The notes under the pieces were generated by a model. It saw only the letters and a program-made list of their open reading frames with translations. It made no database searches and was not told the DNA's origin. Of a stretch of 64,000 nt of DNA, positions 22,938 through 34,579 are shown one piece after another. Source of the DNA: Rhabditophanes sp. KR3021 (taxonomy: Eukaryota; Nematoda; Chromadorea; Rhabditida; Alloionematidae); assembly GCA_963281155.1 (NCBI GenBank), contig CAUJLY010000004.1, positions 2,294,001-2,358,000 on the forward strand, read 5' to 3'. Numbering within the stretch: the stretch's first letter is position 1; the number at the start of each line of letters is the position of its first letter. The position numbers and the translations under genes are program-made.

Positions 22938-24391
22938 CTTAATTTGACGTCATTGTGAATTCATTCAAGACTAGCCAAAATGATGATTATTATGATTTTC
23001 TAAATGATGTATTTACAGCATAAGAAGTGAATTTATTTGCCTGGCTTTTATCATAATGCCAATGTTCAAAAGAAATGAGTCTTTTACTCGTTAAAATCAT
23101 ATCAGTTGTATTTGGGTGTATTAACGAATTTATGGTTGTTGATAGATTGTTATTTGGTCTCCCCATCGCATCAATTTTGAATGCAATAATTAATATATTA
23201 AAATAAATAACAGTTAAAATACACACCCGTTTTGACGCTATAAGAATATTTTTGGAAGGATTTTTAGTAAAGAAGCGGTAACAGATTGATTTTGTAGACT
23301 TTGAACAAGTTGATCACTGTCCTCGTTCGCAATTTAAACTACTACAAAAGGATAGATGTCTAAAATAAAGAAAATATTTACCAATTATGAAAAGATTTTA
23401 TCAGGGTTATATTTAACTTTCCCAAATGTTCTTAACAAATAAACAAGGTTCATTTTATGTGATACTAATACATAAGCGCAAAATGGTAAGTGCTAAACCC
23501 TTCCCACAACAACTTGATCCGAAAAATTCAATTACATTTCAATTTCCAACTCCAATACAATAATGTACAAATAAAACACATAATATAAAAATGAATACAT
23601 ATCACGCTTATAAAAAGTAGTACATACAATATTTCACATTCAAATACAAATATTAGCTTCACGAGATAAAATCTAATATACTTGATGTACTTTGCTTGTT
23701 ATCACCAGTTACTGACGCTACCTGAGTATTTGTTGTACACCCTAATTTAGCTTTACCTATAATTTATTATCTTACATTTTTATCACAGTTGATATGTATT
23801 ACCTATTTGCTCCTTCCTTCTGATTATGATCTCATATAAGTCCCTGATTATCAACAGTTATTATCTTCTGACATAGCCGACACTAACCCCATCATCCGTA
23901 TCTTTATCTATTCATTAATTAATTAAGCATTTAATAAAACATTCACTTTTTTAAGAGTTTGCATTGTATCTAATTAAATGCTTCAATTTGTGGTAAGAGA
24001 ATGTTCACCATTTACTCACCATGCTTAATTAATTTTACTTACTTTAATTTAGCTTTTTGTCCTTAAGCTGATTAATTCCTTAATCAAATTGTTACGGACA
24101 GGAACCAACCTACATAGCACGTGTATTATTGACAAACCATTACAATTTAAAGTTTGATCAAAAAATTTTAATTGCATAAATATTTTTCCTATTAAATTGA
24201 AGCTTTTAAATATTACTAAGCATTTCCATATACTAAGCAATTCCATATTTTAAAGAATATTTATTTTGTTATTGGATTCTTAATAATATTTTGGTAAACT
24301 TTTTTAAAACTATTTTTTCTACTAAAAATTATTACGTTGTGAAAAGTTTGTTTATAGAGTGAATGTGAACCCTTTAACCGTTTTATTAACC
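22938..24391. other. AT-rich spacer
   Basis: Contains the possible upstream exon mentioned for 22714-22937 and otherwise no recognisable gene, RNA or repeat. The region ends with acceptor TTTATAG at about 24358 before the TRPM start. Confidence 0.4.
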
Positions 24392-27300
24392 ATGAATCCA
24401 AGTAAATATGGACCAGGCTTCAAAGAGGGATCATCCACAAAAGCTACCGTTAACCGAAAGAAATACAGGAAGCATAAGCATGCACATGGTGCCAATGCAG
24501 CGCCTGCGAATGTTTCTCTTCACCAATGGAAAGACATGTTGAATATGTCTTTGCAGAATGTGGCCCAAAATGTCGTCATTAACCCTATTGAAAAGTCTAG
24601 TGACGAGGAAACAAAACAATATCCGGATGAAATTGGTGAACTTTTTAAGAAAAGAGAATGTTCCAAGTATATTGCTAGTTTGAAGGAATCACAAAAATGC
24701 GGTTGTGGAAGACTTGAGGGGGAACACTCTTCTATGGCTATTTTTAGTGGAAAACAAATGATGTCAGACACTGAATTTGACAAAAATGATGGTGCAGATG
24801 AAAATTGGTCGCGTGCTTATAATAGAGGTTCCGATAGATGGTCTATCAAAAATCATACCACATTGATTCCTACGGATGCGTATGGGACAATTGAGTTTCA
24901 AGGGGGTCCTAGGCCTATCAAGGCTCAGTACGTGAGATTGTCCTTTGACACAGATTGCAGCAAAATCATCCATCTTCTTGAGAATATTTGGCAAATCCCA
25001 CCACCCAAACTAATTATCTCAGGTAAAGTTTAAACTAATCCTAAACTAACTAATCTTCTTTTATTTAGGTAAGTACTGGAGACAATAGTTTTGGGTCAAT
25101 ATTAACAAAAATTTATTAGAACAAAAATTAATAAGATAGGAACTATAGTAGTCAAAAAATTTATTTAACGATTTATCTTAAAATAACATGATTATTAGCA
25201 TCCAAAAAGTCTCGGAAGATTAGCTCAGCTATTGGTAAAATTATCCCACCGTGTCTGTCTTTCTTTAATTGCAGTTTCTTCCTGATCCACTTGAAGTCTA
25301 GCAAACAGAACATCGTACAATTCATCTTTTTTCTTGTACCATACTCCAATTTCTAACATTACTGTTTATTATTGTTGAGTTGTAATCCTTGGCAGCAAAA
25401 TGTCTGAACGTGACATATAAGTGACTGAGTATCGTCACTCGAAGCTACTGCGATTCTTCCAAATTTATTCTTAATATATAATTTGATAGTTATTTTTGAA
25501 TGCCGGCCATGCTAACAACTTGTCATTTCAGTGTATGGAGGAACATCTGACTTCAATTTACAAACAAAATTGGCTAGAATCTTCCGTAATGGACTTGTCA
25601 AGGCAGCCTCAACAACCGGAGCGTGGGTGATTACATCTGGTTGTGATGATGGTGTTACGAAACAAGTAGCTGCAGCACTAGAAAACGCACAAGCTTCCAT
25701 CAAACATAAAGCAAAAATCGTGTCTATTGGGATAGCCCCATGGGGATTATTGAAAAGGAGAGAAGATTTTATCAACAAATCAGATTTTCCTGTTCTTTAT
25801 AGAAAGACTGGCAGTGGTTATAAGAGTCGTTTTATTACACTCAATAATAGACATTCATACTTTTTGCTTACTGACAATGGAACAATTGGAAAGTCTGGAT
25901 CAGAAGTCATTTTGCGAAGACGATTAGAAGCTTACATCAACGAAAAACAGACGATTGGAAATGGACAACGCACAGTTCCTGTTGTCTGTGTAATGCTTGA
26001 AGGCGGGGCATTTTCCATTCGAACAGCATTGCAATATGTAACGTCGATTCCTCGAACTCCAGTTGTCGTATGTGATGGCTCTGGTAGAGCATCTGACTTA
26101 ATCGCCTTTACTCATCAATACATTCAAGAAGACGGAAAACTACCCGAAGGAGTAAGACCACAATTACTGGCTTTGATTGAAAAAACCTTTCAATCTAATA
26201 AAACGGAAGCTGAATTGTTGGTTAATGATTTGCTAGCATGTGTGTCACAAAAGCGGATGCTGACTATCTTTAGGAGTGGTGCGGGAGAACATAGACGTGA
26301 CTTGGATCATGCAATTTTGACCGCTTTGTTGAAAGGTTATGACCTGTCTCCTCCTGAGCAATTGTCCCTGGCACTAGCTTGGAATAGATCTGACATTGCA
26401 CGTTCTGAAATTTTCGTACACGGTGTTGATTGGAAGACCGAAGATTTACATAACATCATGATGGAAGCATTGATGTCTAATAGGGTAGACTTTGTACGTC
26501 TATTATTAGAAAATGGAGTTGATATGCAGCACTTTCTGACGATAGCAAGATTAGAAGAATTATATAATACCGACAAGGGACCCACTAATACTCTTTACTA
26601 CATTGTTCGAGATGTGACCAAAATTAAAACAGGTATCATATTTATTAAAACAAAACTACTAAAACAAGGGAATCAAATATTATTAAATTATTCATCAGTA
26701 GTCATATTGAGTTTAAACATCTTTTCGATTAAAATGTCAGCCATTACAAATAATGAGGCAACAATTAGTAAACGTTACAAGTTAAATAAAAACACATTAA
26801 TATCGGCAACACATTCGAAAGTGACTAATATCAGGATTAAAAAAATATTCTTTTTAAAAGAAACCTTGGGAATATAGTTTTCTTAAAATTTACACTTTCG
26901 TAAATATTATAATTTGTTTCTAAAATTAAAACAGGCTACAGGTATAAATTACCTCACATAGGCTTAGCAATGGAAAAGCTTATTGGAAATGGATTTAAAA
27001 GTTTTTACACTTCTCCTGAATTTCGTGTCAAGTATGGTAAATACAGATTGAAATTAAAGGAAACTGAAAAGGCTATAAGCAGAGAGTCTGTACAAAGTAA
27101 AGATGACCCCATTTCAACAATATTTCCCGTTGACATCAAAAGAGAAACGAGTAATGGTGACGGAAATGCTTGGAGATCAGCAATAAAATCAAGTTTTGCC
27201 CAAGGTTTGCAAACTCGAGTTAAATCTGTCTTTATTAATGTTGATGAAGATCATGAAAAGACGAAAGAAAAGACGTCACCGCCTAAAGCACCTCATTCAG

Positions 27301-30300
27301 CACATGGCAACTTCCACTTCCGTTATCCTTTTAGCGAACTTTTGATCTGGGCTGTGTTAACAAAAAGGCATGAAATGGCGTTGTGTGTTTGGCAGCATGG
27401 TAAGTGAATAAATATTTGCATTTATTTATCACATTGCACTTAAAATACCAAATAACATCCTAATCAAATATTTTTAGGTGAAGAAGCGATGGCTAAAAGT
27501 TTAGTTGCTTGTCGACTTTACAAGTCATTGAGTAAAGAGGCTGCTGAAGATTATCTTGAACTTGAAGTTTGTGAAGAATTGAGAAAGAATGCGGAGGAAT
27601 TCCGAACCTTCTCTTTGGATTTATTAGACTGCTGTTATCGGGCAGACGATGACAAGACATTGCAATTATTGACATATGAACTCAAATGCTGGGGAAATGA
27701 AACTTGTCTTTCTTTGGCGGTTGTTGCAAATAATAAGCAATTTTTGTCTCATCCCTGTTGTCAAATGCTTTTAGCTGATTTATGGCATGGTGGAATGAGA
27801 ATTAGAAGTCATTCCAATTTGAAAGTAATTTGTGGAATTATTTGCCCTTTTAGCATTTATTTTCTAGAATTCAAATCAAAGGAAGAGTTGTTGCTCCAAC
27901 CACAGACCGCTTTAGAAAATTTATTAAGAGGTATTACTCATATGAGAAACTTGTTTTTAATATTAATTGAATATTTAAGGCAATGAATCATCCGATTCCG
28001 AAGGTGAGTCAACCGATAGTAGTATTGACTCTTCGAGTTCGAGTGAAACAGACAGCAGTCAGGAATTGTATGGGAAGCAAAGCTTCTTCGGCAGTACCCA
28101 ATCTATTCATTTTTCCTCAATCTTACCAAATCGTTTGAGACGCTCAAAAAAAGGAGAACACAAACATCGTCGACAAAGCGTGGGTTCTATCACTTCAATT
28201 AAAGAGCAAACTCGTCCCCGCAAATCTTCACATACTTCGGATGTTAATGATGCAGCATTTAAAACAAAGCAAATATCTAGACGAAGAATGTCTTCCACAT
28301 GCAAGGAAATACTAGATCCTGCAAGACTAACCCATTTACAAAATGTAGCTAATGAAACTAAGAAAGAATACAAGTCTAAAAACCGAACAGAATCTGTAAT
28401 TTCCGGTAAAAAGCAGGAACAAAATGTAGTTAGTAAGCCATTGATACCAAATAAATCAAAACAAATTAACATCAAAAGAAAGTTGTATGAATTTTTCTTT
28501 GCACCTATTACTTCATTTTGGACTTGGTTTTTATCTTTTATTGCTTTTATGACTGCAAATACTTATGTGTTGTTGATTAAGACACCCGATTATCCTACTG
28601 CATTAGAATGGGTTCTATTTTCATATGTTTTAGCTTTTGGATTTGAAGAATTAAGAAAACTGTTTATGTCTGAACCCACAAGAATTCGCAAAAAGCTAAC
28701 CTTTTTCTTTTCTGATACATGGAATTGGTTGACTATGTCAGCAGTTTTAGGATATGTTATTGGATTTGCCATAAGATCTGCCTCGCCTGAGTCTGCACCT
28801 ATAGGCCGCATTGTTCTGGCAGTTGATTTTTCAATTTGGACTTTAAAGATTCTAGATTATTTGACAGTAAATCAAAAGTTTGGACAGTATATTACTATGG
28901 TTGGCAAAATGATCACAGCAATGTCGTATCACGTAACCCTTCTAACTATATCGTTGCTAGCTTTTGGTTTAGTTCGTCAAAGCATCACCTTCCCGAATGA
29001 AGAATTTAGCTTTATTTTGATAAGAAATATCTTCTACAAGCCTTATTTCATGCTATATGGAGAAGTAAGTTATAATCAAAAAATATTCTAATGAGTTGTA
29101 ATATTTTGTATTGAATATTAATTTTGTAATTTAGGTGTATGCTGGGGAGATCGATACCTGTGGTGACGATGGCATTAACTGTCACCCGGGAAGTTTTATT
29201 CCTCCCGCACTGATGGTTGTGTTCTTGCTGGTAGCAAATCTACTTCTTATAAGTATGTTGATGGCAACATTCAATCACATTTTCGATGGAGTCAATAGAA
29301 TGGCTAAACAATACTGGCTTTTCCAAAGATATCATCAAGTGATGAAGTACGAAAGTTCTCCTGTGATACCCCCTCCATTCACACTGGTATACCATTTGTA
29401 TTGGGTGGTGAAGTATATGTGGTATCAGAATGTACTAAATATACGTGGTCTACCTAAAAAACTTGGAATAGTTACTGATAACAAATCTAAGCCCAGTCAT
29501 TTGTTCGATTGCTCACTTAAGCTATTCTTAGATATTGTGCAGGTTGGTATGTTAACTAGTTTGTAAATATCTATTATAAATGTAAATAAGCCAAAATTTT
29601 CATTCTTTAAATGTAGCCCAAATTTAAATGTTAGATACGTTTTGGAAAGAGCTTGAAATTCTAAGATACCCATTTTTTGGTTTTTCATATCTTCGTGGTT
29701 CGAGTGAAGTTTGGGTCAAAAAATAAAAACCGCCCTATGGTAACGTAATGTTACTCATTCGAAAGAGAATAAAAAATGAGGTAGATTGGTATGAAACCAT
29801 TTTGATTTTATGAATGTTTGAAAGAGCAGGGAATAAAAGGGTGAAAATCCTGTAATGTCCTAAAAAACTTCTTCTGTGAATTCTAAAAAGCTTCCCACTT
29901 TTTACCATCTTGAATCTATTTTAGATGGTGGAATAAAAGGAAAATAGGATCTGTACATAAAATAAAATATTAGTTAATGAAATTTAAATAAGGCACGAAA
30001 CGAAAATTACTAAGTATAACGAGAATTAACAAAAATTAAGATCGGATAAATATATGAGATGCATTTATTGGAAATTCAAGACTCAGCTTGAAATCATTTT
30101 TTATAAAACCCAAATTGACTTTTATAATAACCACTAATTATTTTAACAATTTCATTGAGTCATTTGGCTTTGGCTTTTGATTTCTCTTTAGTCTTTTTAT
30201 TTGTTAAAGCTTTTTTTCAATTTTTGGACAGCGCCTGTCAAATATAGCCCAGTGCCTATTCCAAATACTACTTTTTCTTCAGCCATTAGAAAGGTTCTGA

Positions 30301-32829
30301 AGATAAAAATATAAGTAATTATCGTATAAATAGGAAGCGTGTAAGCAACAAATAATATAAATTTAAGCACAGAAATAACGTTTTGAGCGTTAGCACCGTT
30401 GGCTCAAAATATATAAAAATGGCTAGCAAAATAATCGCAAATAATAATTTTAAAACATCTAGAAAGAATTAAGTATTTAATTCCACGTAGAATAAACTAA
30501 AACATACATTAAAGTAAAATCATTTGAATCTGTAACTAAATAAATCAAAATTTAGATAATACACACAAAAAATTAATTAGTAGTATTTAGTACAAATTGT
30601 CACAATTACAATTAATAATGAGGATGATGAGTAGAGTGGCAAAAGTTTAAAATCTGATTCGATTCTCGATTTTTCCCACACTAAAGAAGAGTATCACTTA
30701 AATAACATTGAAAGCACTTTAAAATATCAAACTTTTGGAGTAGCATAAATAAATTGCTTTAATTCATTACTATCATATACCATAAGTAACCAACTATTTT
30801 TCCACACAAATCCTTACAGGATTCAAAATGCCATGGCATTTTTTCATTTGAATGCATCTCCTCTTGTGGAGTCATACTTAAACTACTAGGTGAAAGATAA
30901 GCCAAACTAGTTTGTAATTACTTTATTACGTATATGCTTATTAACATAACGACTAGGTAATGAAAATGTCTAGCTAAACTATAAATTATGTTAAATTAAA
31001 AATTTCAAATTTTAATCGTTTTACATTTAAGAAAAGCTGCACGATTTTGAAGAGGAGTGTATGGACATACTAGCATTGCAAAAAGAGCATTCACTAAAGT
31101 TGGCTATGGATTCCAAAATAACAAATACCTCAGAAAATACAGACACAATATTATCGAGAATGGCTGATGTTATCAGATCAGAAAGCACAATGAAAGGTAA
31201 ATTTTGTTAAGTATAATGCAGTTAATTGTGTTATTAAGTAGAAATATTTTTATTTATTTATTGGCAATCGTATCAGACTAGTATCATATAAATGAGTACG
31301 TGTGATGCATGGAAGCAAGGAAACATACAATGATAATTACATTAAAAAAATATATGATTATAATTAATATACAAAATCCGTAGTACTCCTTCGTATTCTT
31401 GCATGTAGTGTGATAACAATCTTCTCTTCAGTGTAGTTTCAGCCTTGGGTTTTGTTAGTAGAATTAATAGTACCTGGATAACGTCAGGATGTGAGCAGAA
31501 CATCGCAGACATGGAGTCAAAGACTTTAAGGACCGTTTATCCGTACTGATTTGGATACAAGTATCCTCCAACACTTCAGTCTCCTTGGATAGTCACCCCG
31601 TTAACGATAGTACAAGGCAAGCCTTCGAACTTGTGCCTTTAGATTCGATAGTCAAAATACTAACCATTGGTCTAGATAACCTTTAAAGTAGGAGTTTATT
31701 AAAATAGCCTTTAATAACAATGAAACTACTGAAATAACGTGAAAAAAGAACAGGAATATTCCACAATCTAACTGTGAGTTTAGTTAGAATGCATAAGCTA
31801 ATTATTCTCATTAAAGTAAAGCAATAAATTTTTGCCCTAATGGAACTCCTAGTTACGGTAAACAGTTCATCATAAGTAAACGCTCATTCAATCGAACTAG
31901 AACTAGCCAGACAACCTAGAAATTTGAGTACAATTTGCCTTAATCTGAGTCGTGTAAGTAAGATGACGAATACTCAATTGACTCAGTAGATCTATCCACT
32001 TTTGAACAAAAAGATATATGGATATCTCTGCATATGCAGGCTTGTGGAATACACATAGATGTTTCTTTACGGCTGACAAATTCTAGGTAGCTTCATTGAA
32101 GTTGTGTCATTATCAACATTAAAGAAATAATTCTTGTATTGTTGTTGAGTCTTAGAATACTTCCAAACGAAGGTGAATGAGTGCCCGAACCATGTTTAAA
32201 AGATAATAATTCGAAGAATATCATTTAGACCGTTACACCATTGTAAATAAACAAGTGTCGTGTTAAAATTTACTCATTATCAGTTTAAAACAAGAAGCTT
32301 TTTTAATAAAGGTTAAATTTGGTCTTAATTAAAAGCTACGTAAATAACTTAAAGCTAAAACTAAATTTGAAATGTCAAAAGTGTAAAATATATTGATGGT
32401 ATACAGTTCTTTAAAAATATAGTTTTAATACCGAATTAATTTCTTTCTACAATTACAGAAAGTGTGAATGGAATCGAAAATAGACTAAATTCGTTGGAAA
32501 TAAAGGAAACAGAATTGTTAGATCAGCTTAAGTCTATCACTGATTACTTAATCCCGAACTTTGATAAAATACGTAAAAGTACTGCAGAACCGGATAACTT
32601 CTCTGATCATATGTCAGATCATGATGGAAGTCTTAAACATGACACTTATCCAGAATTCAAACTAGACGTTGATACTCAAAAAATGGCTAGTAGACGACGC
32701 AGCCGGATGGACTACACGTCAATTACTGATGCTATTGATGTTAAAATAAAAGACAAAGAACATGATTACAGTGAAATGTACACCGAAGATGACAAAGATG
32801 AATACGAGTATGATGAGTACTCAAATTAA
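24392..32829 (+). CDS. TRPM-family cation channel (GON-2/GTL type)
   Basis: Eight exons: 24392-25022, 25532-26632, 26935-27399, 27478-27930, 27980-29064, 29135-29542, 31037-31196 and 32459-32829, giving about 1557 residues. The N-terminal MHR/SLOG region has GAWVITSGCDDGV, SIGIAPWGLL and GAFSIRTALQYV. Ankyrin-like repeats follow, then VDFVRLLLENGVD. A Ser-rich insert lies in exon 5. Six transmembrane segments follow, with the pore motif MLYGEVYAGEIDTC split by intron 5; the glutamates match Mg2+/Ca2+-permeable TRPM1/3/6/7. The TRP helix and a coiled coil (exons 7-8) follow, then an acidic tail. There is no alpha-kinase domain. C. elegans GON-2 and GTL-1/2 are the likely counterparts, acting in Mg2+ and Ca2+ transport at the plasma membrane. 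Introns 6 (1494 nt) and 7 (1262 nt) are unusually long. The start is chosen as the first ATG after acceptor 24358. Confidence 0.92.
25225..25469 (-). pseudogene. antisense gene relic in TRPM intron 1
   Basis: On the strand opposite TRPM, an acceptor TATTAAG (AG at 25471-25470) leads into coding-like sequence (KFGRIAVASSDDTQSLICHV) that continues in two other frames to a strongly coding-like end (ELYDVLFARLQVDQEETAIK) and TGA 25227-25225. At least two single-base frame breaks are needed, one at an A6 run. The first part faintly recalls a PTB-domain strand, but I do not assign it. Confidence 0.35.
30160..30286 (-). CDS. micro-protein nested antisense in TRPM intron 6
   Basis: An excellent acceptor (TTTTATCTTCAG, ending 30297) lies ten bases before ATG 30286. 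The frame reads MAEEKVVFGIGTGLYL and a hydrophobic segment, then a Lys-rich part. In the sequence as given it ends after 29 codons (TAA 30199-30197). If the A7 run (plus-strand T7, 30211-30217) is one base too long, the frame continues in a Lys/Ala-rich tail to TGA 30162-30160, about 41 residues. One membrane-spanning segment near the N-terminus and a basic tail suggest a small membrane or mitochondrial protein. No family is recognised. Either form may be real. Confidence 0.45.
30825..30842. repeat. 18-bp perfect palindrome
   Basis: AAAATGCCATGGCATTTT, inside TRPM intron 6, with weaker outer pairing (ATTCA/TGAAT). No function can be inferred. Confidence 0.6.
31464..31667 (-). pseudogene. antisense coding-like relic in TRPM intron 7
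   Basis: A minus-strand frame from ATG 31667 to TAA 31464 is interrupted by one TGA after 24 codons. The second part reads SKETEVLEDTCIQIS and ends with a Cys-containing segment (CLRCSAHIL). The surrounding 31440-32250 is visibly less AT-rich than neighbouring intron sequence. No family is recognised. Confidence 0.3.
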
Positions 32830-34345
32830 TTATCGAAGTTATTGAGTAAAAGCAGCATTTACAAGTCCACTCAATTAACTAAATCTAACAAAAGTTGAAA
32901 GCCAAATAATAATTGAATTTGTACCTGATTTTTTAATTCGATTAAGAATGTTAAATTAAAATAAAATATGTTAAGTTGTAGTATGTATTTAGATTTTACT
33001 AACTAAATGTTCAGCTGTTTGGAACCCATTACATTTTATCTTTGACTTTAGGTATTAAAAGTTATAGCCTCTAAAAGCTAATTGCCAATTAAAAGTGCCA
33101 TTTCACCTGAAAAATGGTGAATTTTTTTACATCGTAAGCTTACTCGATTAACAACCTTTTCAAGACTCTGTTAGTGAAATGAACAAATCCATCTAATTTA
33201 CCTAAACACTTTTATTATGATAATAAACACAGAGTTCTTAAAAATAAAGGATTAATTAGTATGTAGTGACTTTTACTCAAAAACATCTCCGTGTTCTGTT
33301 AAGTGTAATATTTATTTATTCTTTTATAAATATGTAAATGCAATTAAAAATTAATCATGCGTGGCTAGAATAAGTTTTGTAAATTTGGTACATTAACACA
33401 AACTAGTTTTTTATGAATTAAATTATATTAAAAACAAAGTTAAAAAGTTTTGTTGTGATTTTATAGAAGCCTTGGGACAATATAATTACGTTATCAATGA
33501 CTTTCTTCAAAATAACAACATATGGCTATATTTACTAACTCTTTTCTTAATATCTCATTTCTAATATTTTTTATATTTTTAGAAAATAAAATTGGGATAT
33601 ATTCTTGAATGTATCCTAATTTGTTTTTTAAAACTCACTCACATACAACGATTCTCATGCCACGTAATGAAATAAATTGATATGACAAAATACATATCAT
33701 TATAGAATACGCTGCTTATTTTTTATTTATTAACGAAAATACGTAGTAAATACTTATATAAGATAATTAATTTGGCACATGCTCGTAATTATTTTACTAT
33801 ATTTATTCATTCGTGATATACTATGAATATTACTTGATTTCTTTGTTAATAGTTATTCTTAGCTAACAGCTTTCACATCTAAAATCTACCTTACTTTTTT
33901 AATTTAAACAAACTCTTTAATTACTAGTCAAGAGCTTTTTATCTCAATATAATATAAAAATAATGTATCGCCAACATTTCCTAAAAAATGAGTATCTCAA
34001 TAAAAGAGTTATAAGATCACAAATAATCAGGAATAGTAGCGGAAGTAAACTTTTTAATGCGTTTAAATTACACTCTATCAAGAGACGCTATAGACTCTCT
34101 CCTTTTCTTAAATTCATTTTATATCACACTTTAATGTGATTTAAGCAATACCAATAAAAAGCTTCTATAATTATCATATTTGAATAAAAAGTTATTTTGA
34201 TTATTTTAAATTTGCAAATATTCATATATTTCCCATTAATCCTTTTGCTGTTAATTTGAAATTCTAACTTAAAATCAAATTTAAACTAAAAAACGACAAA
34301 TATATCTATAATATAGGCACCTTAACTTTTCTATTGACATTGTCC
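32830..34345. other. gene-poor AT-rich DNA
   Basis: Sequence after the TRPM stop. A hairpin-like stretch at about 33100-33125 (TTCACC...GGTGAA) is present. No gene is recognised. Confidence 0.45.
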
Positions 34346-34579
34346 TCAGTATTTGCAGATATCATTGGACATGTATCGCATTTCAAAGCCATTAAACATA
34401 CAATTATTAATCAGTGTCTTTAAAGTGAAATTGTCTTTTAAAATGGCAAAGCCGTGTTGATCTTGTGAAAATGCGGTAGCTTTGACTTTAGCATTTTTCC
34501 TAGTCAAACGAATTCTCCCAAAATGTGCATTTTTTAATGATTTAAAAAATATGCCCGACTTTAAACCAGAGTCCATCAT
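34346..34579 (-). other. possible small gene or relic
   Basis: A 77-codon minus-strand frame with coding-like composition (HFGRIRLTRKNAKVKA, then FEMRYMSNDICKY). An upstream frame starting MTVPDNLDDGLWFKVGHIF would join it if one T of a homopolymer near its 5' end were removed. No flanking exon or family is recognised. Confidence 0.3.

Noticed and set aside
25212..25245. tRNA-like A box (TAGCTCAGCTATTGG) near 25220
   Set aside because: No B box (GGTTCRANNCC-like) follows at a suitable distance and no acceptor stem pairs; it lies over an antisense coding-like tract.
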